A DNA stretch of 64,000 nt from Biscogniauxia marginata (Eukaryota; Ascomycota; Sordariomycetes; Xylariales; Xylariaceae), in contig MU404200.1 of assembly GCA_022695795.1 (NCBI GenBank), positions 1-64,000 of the forward strand, given 5' to 3'. Under the pieces are notes generated by a model that worked only from the letters and a program-made list of their open reading frames with translations, did not search any database and was not told where the DNA came from. The position numbers and the translations under genes are program-made. Numbering within the stretch: the stretch's first letter is position 1; every line of letters starts with the position of its first letter. This document shows positions 54,433 to 64,000 of this stretch, one piece after another.

Positions 54433-57124
54433 CTAGACCATCCCCAAGTACCTCGTCGAGAAAACCGCCCCCGCCCTCGCGCCCCGTACCCCGATCCGCA
54501 CCGTCTCCCCGGGCACGATATCGACGAGGTTATCCTCGAACCGCACGCCGTTGTCGTCGTCGTCATCCGTGCTCTCGACCGCGACGCCCTTGACGGGGAC
54601 CTCGGCGCTGACCTCGACGTGCGTCGCGTCGGCGCTCAGCACGGCCTTCAGCTCCCGCGGCCGCGGCAGGTGTAGGTACTTGAGGGGCTCGGGCCAGTTG
54701 ACGTAGCGCGCGAGCTGTTTCCCTTCTTCTTGCCCTTGTCCTTGTCCCTCTCCTTCTTCGCCGGGCTCGACCAGGTACACGGCGACGACGGTGCGGGCCT
54801 CGTCGCCCTTCTCCCGCGCGGGCACGTCGAGGGCGGCGACCTCGGTGGACCGGTTGGGCGGGAGCACGAGCCGGGCGGCGAGGGTGCGCTCCGCCGTCAG
54901 CTCGCCCGTCTCGACGTCCCAGGCGCGGAGCACGCAGTCGACGGGGCGGTCCCCCGCGGGCGCGAGGTTGCAGGCCCAGACCTCGAGCGTCGTGCGCACG
55001 TCGACGTGGGCGCGCGTGTAGCGGTCGCGCGGGGCGCGGTGCTCGCGCCGCGCCGCGCCGACCGAGAGGGCCGCCATCTCGCGCTTGACGGCGAAGTAGG
55101 CGTGCTTCGGCCGCAGGTAGTAGTCGCAGACGGCCCAGCTCGTGACGGGCCAGCAGTCGTTGATCTGCCACGCGAGCGCGCCGCCGCAGTACTCGCGCCC
55201 GGGCCCCTTCCACTGCCGCTTCCAGAGCCGGTACGCCGACGCCAGGCACTCGGCCTGCATCAGCTGCGTGCAGTAGACGAACTGCTCGAGCGGGTCCGGC
55301 GCGTACCGCATGTTCTCCACCAGGTACAGCGCGATGCGCCGCTCGTGGCCCTCCGCCTTGTTGTGGAAATCGATCGTCGACGACTGCGGGTACCGGTCCG
55401 GGTCGTCCCTGCCCAGCGGCAGGAACGCGTCGATCGTCTTGACCGAGGGGAACGCCTCCATGCCGAACTCGGACACGAACCGGCCCACGAGCTTGTCGAA
55501 GTTCTGGTATTTCTCCTGCGTCCCGTGCCACACGTTCCACTGGTGTATGTCGCCCACCGTCGGGTCGTGCGTGTCGACGCCTCCCCAGGGGCTTCCCGGG
55601 TGGTAGTATACCGACGGGCAGAGCTCTCGGCACGCATCGGGCAGGATCTTCTCGTAGATATAGCGTGCCGGAAAGTCGGTCTTCAGCCAGCTCTCCGCGT
55701 CCTTGTTGTCCTGCTCCCAAGTAAGGCTGGCGCTCTCGGCGTACTGGTAGTCCTCGTTGTTGCCGGCGAAGATGACGATGCTCGGGTGGTGTCGCAGCAA
55801 TTTGACGTTCTCCTCCGCCTCTCGCTTGATGGACGCGAGAAGTTCCGGCCATGCGGGATAGTTGCCGCAGCCAAACATGAAATCCTGCCACACGAGGATC
55901 CCAAGCTCGTCACAGGCGTCGTAAAACGCCTGCTCCTCATAGATGCCACCACCCCACACCCGAATCATGAACTGGTTACCGTCGGCTACTAACTTGACCC
56001 AGTCGTAGTACCTCTCCTTGCTAATACGTGGGATGAAGTTGTCAGCGGGGATCCAATCACTACCACCGCAAAAGATAGGTATGCCGTTGACTTCGAAGAA
56101 GAACGAAGTGCCCGGCTGCTCCTTCAGTGGTCTCTGGACAAGCTCAGCTCGCCGCAGACCAATCCTTTTCGATATGCTGTCAATGTCCTTTCCGTCTTGC
56201 TCGATGGTCGCCTTTACGGTATATAACGGCTGCTTGCCATATCGCACAGGGTACCACAACTTGGGATCAGGAATCCTGAAGGTAGCGCTCGAGTTGGCAT
56301 CGATGTGTTGACTTGCCACTGGTTTGCCGTCCAGTGAGATGTCCAAGCGGATTTTCGAGGCATCACCCTCGACTGGGGCATGTACAATCACATTGGCCGT
56401 CTTGAGAGACTTCTCGACATCAATGTCACACCAGAGATCCGTGATTCGCGATTCGTAGACCTCGAGGTTGATGGGTCTCCATGGACCGCACGTCAGAAGG
56501 GTCGGGCCCCAATCCCACCCCTGCATACATATTGTTAGAGTTTCCCGGCGATGATAATAAATCTACAATGTCTTCCACAGTCGTTCAACCTACCCAGTGA
56601 TACTGCGTCTTGCGCACAGCCAGTCTCGAGTTGTCCCCGTTCCAGCATCCCCACTTATGATCGGGATATTTCTCGACCAACTTCCACCCTCTTAAGTACG
56701 CGCTATCGAATGTGATGACCAGCTCGTTATCCTCACCTTCGCCTTTCTTCAATACATCGGTGACGTCGACCCGCTCTGGGATGAACATGTTCTCCGTCTC
56801 TAGTATGGTCTTGCCGTTCAGAACGACTGTGGCAAAAGTGTCTAGGCCATCGAAAGCCAATACAGCCTTCGCCGCCCCATTGCTATTTCGGCTCACGGCA
56901 GCAGGCGACGTGAAGCTCGTCTTATACACCCAGACGGTCTCGCCGATCCATTGCACGTCGAGCTCGTTCTTCCCGATGTACGGGTCGGGGATTAATTTGT
57001 GTGAAAGAAGATCCAAGTGCACGTTAGTAGGGAATTGGCCTACCGACAGGTATGTGCTGTCTTCCTTATCGGCCTGCTTGAACTCCCAGTTCTTGTCGAT
57101 GGGGATCACGATGCGGGGCTCCAT
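54433..57124 (-). CDS. GH2 beta-mannosidase (B-type, intracellular)
   Basis: Predicted 872 residues from two exons, 57124-56594 and 56520-54433; the intron (GTAGGT...ATGCAG) splits the conserved QYHWGWDWGP motif and splicing restores it. It removes beta-1,4-linked mannose from the non-reducing ends of manno-oligosaccharides. The N-terminus (MEPRIVIPIDKNWEFKQ) has no signal peptide, pointing to the cytosolic B type. The Gly/Asn motif FAGNNEDYQYAE holds the acid/base Glu near residue 432, and the nucleophile Glu lies in FVSEFGMEAFPS near residue 527. Exon 2 from about 55500 to the end is markedly GC-rich. Near the C-terminus a low-complexity Glu/Gly/Gln insert (GEEGEGQGQGQEEGKQ) breaks the last beta-domain. 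It is tail to tail with xylitol dehydrogenase. Confidence 0.95.
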
Positions 57125-59379
57125 GGCGGGGTTGGAACCGAATTGGAGAGAATAAGTGAGGGTTTCGAGAGAGTTTGAGACGGGTGGTTTGATGTGTCGG
57201 GTAGAGAAATTCTTACTTCCAATTAAAAGGCACACTCCAGTTCTTAAATTTAAGAAATAGAGAGCTCTTACCTCGTCTACACCGCATGAGGCATACGAGG
57301 TGAGCTGGTTATCTAGCAAATGTAGCAAACACTAAGGGGGCGTGTTGTATAAGACGAAATGAGTCAATTGGAAATGTATGACATGATAGGTTTCCCCTTT
57401 ATTTATTCACCTGTTACATTTATTCGGGTATTTATTTCAACGCAAGAGCTCCCGACGACAATGAAGCTACCGGTATGCCATGCATGCATGTGTGTACCTA
57501 GTAAGTTGGTTAAGTGGTTGGCGGCGGGATGACACCCGCCGAGATCGATCATGGGTTACATAGCTGTGGATATTCTTTAGCTCGCTAACGAGACACGATC
57601 GTGGAGATACAGCCGTAGCAGAAAGTCGTACGCCTTGGAGAAAAGTAGCTATTGCCACCACCGCTAGTCGAGAGCCGCGCCAATTATCGCGATCTTAATG
57701 TTCTCGAAAAAGGGGGAACAAGAAAGCTTCCAATGTCATAACATATTTCGGCTATCGGCGCGAAAAGCACACCATCGGGTAGACCATAGACAATTGAAGG
57801 TTTGAAAAGATGACATGTCTCACTTGACAGATTAATCCAAATTCTTCAATAAATTTACTCATCTCGAAGAAAGCCCACAATACGATACCAAAAAGCGATC
57901 CCTGGCCATCGACGGGAGGTAGCACTCCGCATCCTCAATCGAGCTAGTAGACCTAAATTAAGTAGTTTAGGGACGTATTACATAGTATTGATAGTAAGGA
58001 TTGGATAGTCGATCCGCTACTAGACAAGGGTTATCTACTTATACCTACACTATTCCTTCAAAGAAGACAAGTATACTTGAAACTAAAAGTGAAAATAAAA
58101 AATAAGATAAAATAAAGGGGGGAGAAGGAAGAAAGTGTAAATCCTTGACTACCTACCTAGGTACGTTGCCTAGGTTTCCAACTCTTGGGTAAAACGATAA
58201 AATAAATCTCATATGTACAAGAGCGATACGAAACCCGGGTAAGCTGAGTCCGAGAAGGATCTCCAAATGTCAAATACTCAAATAGTCCGGCCGACCGACC
58301 GACCGACGGGGGCGGCGACTTGCGCCGGCCTACAGTTATTTTTATCGTACGCTTCGGTTCGGCACATGTGCTGGCATCGGCAATACTTATATGCTAGTTG
58401 CACCAGATGTAGTAGACAGATAGAAAGACATCCCATCCTCACTACCTATCCTCACTACCTATACTTAGGTAAGTGTCCATCCCACTATAGGAATCATCGT
58501 GTATACATGGGTAAGCACGTAAACCTGATAGCAAAGACTTTTATATACCAGGTAGGTATGCAGAGATATAAAAGAAGGGTAACCTAGGTAGTACACAAGA
58601 CCCTACAAAGTGTACCTTAGGTGTTTATACTAGAAAAGAAATACCGGAACAACCAAGAGAAAATACAATAAAATCTCCTATTATTCTATTCGTAGCCATT
58701 CCTCTTCCTCTTCTTCTCGCCTTTACCTCATCTCACCTCATCCCATCTCATCTGATCTTGTCTTGTCTTGTCTTGTCTCTCGCAAATCATCATCGTCGCT
58801 AAAAGCGTCCGTAGAAAAACCGTACAAAAGTCCGAAAAAAAAAAAAAGAGGCAAGTCATCTTGCCTCCATCCCTCTCCTGCCTCCTCAAAAACGACAAAA
58901 GATAAATCTCGCTGTCAAAGGGAAGAAAAAAAATATCAACATAAAAATCAGTACATGTAAATAACTAGGTAGGTATCATTGCCACGCCATTACCACGCGT
59001 TCCTCCACTTCCACCACCCCAACCCAACCCTCCCTACTCTACCCTCTCCCTTCCACGATCCTGATCCATCCATCCATCCATCCATCCATCGCCTCGTAAC
59101 TCCCGACACAGATTCCCTCACCACCTACCGCGAGGAACCCCCTTCCTAGTCAAGGCATTGCCCGGCTCTGCTACCGGGACAGATTTCCATCGCGCCGTTC
59201 GAAGCTTCCTCTTCCCGTCAACCACAGTCATTGCTTTTGTTTCATTAGATAGATGGGTAGATAAACTTCGGAATAGCCCCCGTCCCCGCCGGCAGCCACC
59301 ACCATCACCAACCAAACAACCAATCAACAGTCCTAGGTATGGTACGGTAGCTTCTCGCTCACACACACATACAAATGCC
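57125..59379. other. Intergenic region with TAGGTA motifs and simple repeats
   Basis: TAGGTA/CCTAGG motifs at 58148-58170 and 58555-58590, CCGACCGACC at 58289-58305, a CTTGT tandem at 58756-58778 and (CCAT)n at 59064-59090. No gene supported; the open frame from 59158 is an antisense shadow of the Rab gene extended by C-rich DNA. Confidence 0.6.
59064..59090 (+). repeat. (ATCC)n microsatellite
   Basis: Six to seven tandem ATCC units. Confidence 0.9.
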
Positions 59380-60644
<1,265 letters not shown>

Positions 60645-61348
60645 GCTCCCCAGCTCCTAATATTCCGTCAGCCTGCGCATATCCTCGAAGAAGGTCTAGA
60701 CCAGAAGTTGTCGCATGCGTACTTGGTCCCCCGCCGTCCCCGTGCTCTCCTCGCTGGCGGCCGACGAGCGTCGCGGCCGCGTCATCATGTATTGATTGTC
60801 GTTTCGGTGTCGCTTACCAAATCAAATTTGGAGTCTCGCGAGAGCGTAGTAAGTGGTATTCTGGAAGTACAAGAAAACAGACACCGAATCTAAAGGAAAA
60901 CAAAAGCCACGAAGTTACCGAATGATGTAGCGTTGCTGACAAGAGATCGGCTTGGTTGGCTTTGGTTGGTACGTAAGCGTGGGAAATCTGTAACCAGTTC
61001 CATAATTAGTAAAGCCAGAAAGGCCGCTATGCTGAAATGCGACTAGTTTCACCCGCGCTTATCAGTGAACAAGCAGTGACGAAACGAGGCAGGGAACGTG
61101 CCGTCCTAGTTACAGGGATTAGGTAAGTTGACCAACTACCTAACGTCTCAAAGCCGAGGCTTGTGCATCGTACAGCATCTATCTAGGTATTTATTACTAG
61201 TGGTATAAGTCAGCACTCTAATTGGGAGGTTCATCCTTCAAGTTATATAGACGCATGTAAATCATCCTCCTCATCCTCCTCCTCCTCCTTCAAACCCACC
61301 TGTATTATCCCCACAGGCGTACAGCACCTAGGTGCATCTTCAGCGTGA
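60645..61348. other. Divergent promoter region
   Basis: Between the Rab4-type gene (minus) and the SDR gene (plus). A CTCCT-type tract at 61264-61290 and a CACCTAGGTGC palindrome near 61327 lie close to the SDR start. No gene. Confidence 0.6.
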
Positions 61349-62428
61349 TGAAGATCGAAGGCAGGACATTCGTCGTCTCCGGCGGGTCAGTGAAACCCCC
61401 TTCCCCTTTTCAGAAGTCACATGCCAGAAATCCAATGCACCAAGGTCAATCCATACAAAAATACAGCTACCCACATTGGCTCACTCCCACTACCTATTAA
61501 ATTTTTTTATTAATGTTCCTTTTTGCACAGCGCCTCGGGGCTAGGCCAAGCATGTGTCGAGGAGATCTGCCGACACGGTGGCAACGTCGCAGTGCTAGAC
61601 CTGAACGAGGAGCTCGGTGCCGCGGTGATCGGGGGCATTCCGCAACCGGGCGCGGCCAAGTTCTTCGTCTGTGATGTGCTCGACACCAACAGCATCGCAG
61701 CCGCCGTCGCCGGAACCGTGGAGTGGATCCGACAGACGGGGAAGCCACTTGGTGGCGTGATCCCCGCCGCGGGCGTGGGCAATCCCGCTACGGTAAGCAC
61801 ATACACACCGCAAGAAAAGGAGAGATGGGGAAGTGGGAGAGGACTGTTATTCCCTTCGATGTCCCCTTGCTCTGAAGGATAGGCGGAGAAAATGAGAACG
61901 ACTGCTAAATAGTTATTGGTACGTCCTCTGTAGATCCTAGACCGTGATGGGAATGCCTTCAGCATGGATACCTTCGACTTCGTGGTCAACGTGAATCTAC
62001 GAGGTACCATCGACTTAGTTCGACAGTGCCTAGTCCACTTGGCCAAGTTGGAGCCCGTGGGTGACGATAAGGAGCGCGGAGTAGTTGTCATGGTAGCTTC
62101 GGTTGCTGCCTTTGATGGTCAAAAGGGCCAGGTTGCTTACGCTGCCAGCAAAGGGGCGGTGGCGGCCATGACACTACCGATGACAAGAGATCTAGCCCGG
62201 TATGGTATCCGCTGCTTAACAATTGCTCCTGGTGTATTCGAGTCGAAGATGACGGCAATGATGTCTAAGAAGGTGATGAGCGGATTGGAGGCGGTCATGG
62301 AATTCCCGCGCCGAGCAGGAAAGCCGGAAGAGTTCGCCCAGTTAGTTCGGCAGGTTATCGAGAATGTGATGCTGAATGGTACTGTTTTGAGGTTAGATGG
62401 AGGTTTGCGGATGCCTAGTAAGATCTGA
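61349..62428 (+). CDS. Short-chain dehydrogenase, HSD10-like
   Basis: Predicted 264 residues from three exons: 61349-61386, 61531-61792 and 61934-62428. It closely follows the layout of type-2 3-hydroxyacyl-CoA dehydrogenases (HSD10), which oxidise 3-hydroxyacyl-CoA with NAD in fatty-acid and branched-chain amino-acid breakdown. The splice of exon 1 to exon 2 restores the cofactor motif VVSGGASGLGQA; the later join gives NPATILDRDGNAFSM. Catalytic residues: Ser in MVASVAAFDGQ and the YAASK motif. The PG motif is IAPGVFESKM and the C-terminal motif is LRLDGGLRMPSKI. The donor of intron 1 is the less common GTCAGT. No clear mitochondrial presequence is visible in MKIEGRTF. Substrate assignment is by family only. 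Confidence 0.88.
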
Positions 62429-62695
62429 AAACAACCCCATCAAATCAAACTATCCCCAGCGAACGCGATCACATTGCGCATAATTAAGTCTCTGCATACT
62501 TCCATGTGCATATACTACGAACCACTCTAGTGATCCAGCCACCATGGAACCGAGATACAAGTAATCAACGTGTTCTTGCCAATCATAAAGCCTGAAATCC
62601 TGCCTTAACCATTCCCTGCCTCACTATACTAACCATAATGCAGTTATGTGGCTTGAGTCCAAGCCTTATCTCTCATTTATAGGCTCGATTCTTTC
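62429..62695. other. Convergent 3' region
   Basis: 3' flanks of the SDR and of the dsRBM-like gene. No feature seen. Confidence 0.6.
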
Positions 62696-64000
62696 CTATG
62701 GGCCATTATACCCCAGAGTTGGGCGGTGTCGAAGAGGGGAACGCTCCCGATGGACACGGTTAGGGAGCGACGCTGGGGACCGCTCTCTGTGCTGGTAGGT
62801 ATAAGCGTAGGTACGCTCCACAGGGGCCGGGGGCGCTTGTGGGTGACCAAAGTCGGCATGCTGACGGCGTGCCGACTCGTGCAGTCTGCTACCCAGCGCG
62901 AAGCCCTCCAAGAATGCCTGCGAGGCCAAAGGATCTTTGAGTATGGGCGAGCTGGGACCACCAGATCGGCCATAGAGTGACTGAACACGGTCAACGAGGA
63001 AGCTTTGCTCCTCGCGACGGTCGTAACCAAGATCGTATCCACGGCCAAGTCTGAGGTCATATCCCATGGGGTTGTACCCATGGGCAAAGCCAGGATCATA
63101 TCCATTATATGGCTGCATCTGGTTATGGTTGGCTACAACTGGCCGCGCAACAGGAACACCAGCGGTGGCTGGATATATATGGGGAGCGGTACGAGGCTCA
63201 TACAACCTCTGAACAGGCTCCTTGGCCGGACCGCCTTCGTTTCGGTTGCGCACGGCGTCAAGTCTGGTTGCCTCGTACTTGACTTTCTCGAAAGCCTTAG
63301 TGTTTGGGCTTTGACATGGCATCTTACGGACGCGTGCTACAGCTTGTCTTGCCAGAGCCTGTTTCGCCTCGGCGGCTGTAGGAAAGCTGCGGTTGCTACG
63401 CATGACAATGCCATTTAGTCTGACAGAGTATGTGAACTCGCCATTTTCCGTAACATGCTCAGTGAATGCCGGGTTGAAACTGCGTTTCTGGCACTCCAAA
63501 CTCAATGTTGCCGTAGCCGTGGGACGCCATTCGCCGCCAATGAGGCCTTTGCTACCAGGAGGTCCTTTGCCGTTGCCATTGGCGTTAGCATCCCCATTAG
63601 CAAACCCACTACGCTGGGTAGGTATGAGAGGCTCAATTTTGACCCCAGGCGGCATAGTGTCTGTGCTATTCTTGTCCACAGTGGCAACCTTCGTAGTAGA
63701 TGTAGTTCTCAGGGTGAAAGGGGGAGCGACGACAGAGGGGAGCCCAGGAGCTGTGATGGAGTACCAGGATTAGCAAGTGCCGGTCTCATACGCAAAACAA
63801 TCCACAGGTATTGGCCTACAGTAATGCGGAATGCTGCTCTGTGTCGCTTTGCAAGGAGTGACCGAAGGTAGCTGTTTGGTGGATGCGGCGGGCGTTGACA
63901 TGGGATCCTTGTTGTCTCTGAAGGAAGTAAGGTCACGCGAGGCCTCGATCATCTTTCGAAAGCGATCCTGGCCGGAACCTTTCTCGGGACTAGGACCGCG
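62696..64000 (-). CDS. dsRBM-like domain protein, 5' end outside window
   Basis: Partial gene: a 3' exon at 63750-62696 and an exon from 63820 through the window edge at 64000, joined by GTAGGC...CATCACAG (branch GCTAAT) to read SSIPHYSPGLPSVV. The frame is open to the edge, so more N-terminal sequence lies outside. The segment ATLSLECQKRSFNPAFTEH, FTYSVRLNGIVMRSNRSF and PTAAEAKQALARQAVARV has the alpha-beta-beta-beta-alpha pattern of a double-stranded RNA-binding motif, including the late Ala/Lys-rich helix. The tail is Tyr/Gly/Pro/Arg-rich (GYDPGFAHGYNPMGYDLRLG; RERSPASLPNRVHRERSP), typical of RNA-binding proteins. Role unknown. Confidence 0.75.

Noticed and set aside
54563..55992. 420-440-codon open frames on both strands inside the beta-mannosidase exon
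   Set aside because: Absence of stops follows from high GC; the Arg/Ala/Pro-rich translations have no domains.

Overview
The window reads as nuclear DNA of a filamentous ascomycete (Pezizomycotina, probably Sordariomycetes). The genes carry short introns of about 45-120 bp with GT(A/G)AGT-like donors and CTAAC-type branch sites. The families are typical of moulds: secreted phospholipase B, tyrosinase, HET-domain protein, FunK1 kinase, PRISE reductase, fungal GNAT, cytosolic GH2 beta-mannosidase. The intergenic DNA is long and full of TAGGTACCTA-type motifs, and the repeats are AT-rich and look RIP-damaged. All identities come from reading motifs and splice sites by eye; no database search was possible.

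Layout. 1-13 kb: one solid gene (GPI-anchored phospholipase B, 2557-4521) in motif-rich, mostly empty DNA, plus a GC-rich decayed coding remnant (about 7.3-8.55 kb) and a 60-bp LTR-like insertion. 13.1-15.0 kb: a three-exon gene joining a Cys cluster to a degenerate caspase-like domain. 15-18.6 kb: simple repeats only. 18.6-27.3 kb: an accessory island with a HET pseudogene, a frameshifted DUF7587-like gene, a segmental duplication of its 5' end, an LTR relic, an F-box-like gene, a tiny Cys-rich gene, and two small TGTTG...CAACA insertions with target-site duplications. 27.3-31.0 kb: D-lactate dehydrogenase and tyrosinase, convergent. 32.5-38.4 kb: a PRISE-like reductase, a small secreted protein, and a divergent pair of paralogous 8-cysteine secreted proteins. 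38.7-41.9 kb: broken gene fragments, an LTR and a very AT-rich block. 41.9-45.0 kb: FunK1 kinase and a four-exon GNAT. 46-64 kb: mostly conserved genes: SRR1-like protein, ROK1-type helicase, xylitol dehydrogenase, beta-mannosidase B, a Rab4-type GTPase with a large insertion, an SDR, and a dsRBM-like protein cut by the window edge.

The genes do not form one pathway. Xylitol dehydrogenase and beta-mannosidase, tail to tail, both serve plant-polysaccharide sugar use. The secreted set (phospholipase B, tyrosinase, three small secreted proteins) fits a fungus acting on its surroundings or a host. The most unusual items are the divergent 8-Cys pair with matching intron positions, the caspase-like protein lacking its expected catalytic residues and using a GC-AG intron, the 60-bp mobile element, and the duplication plus relic island at 18.6-22.5 kb.
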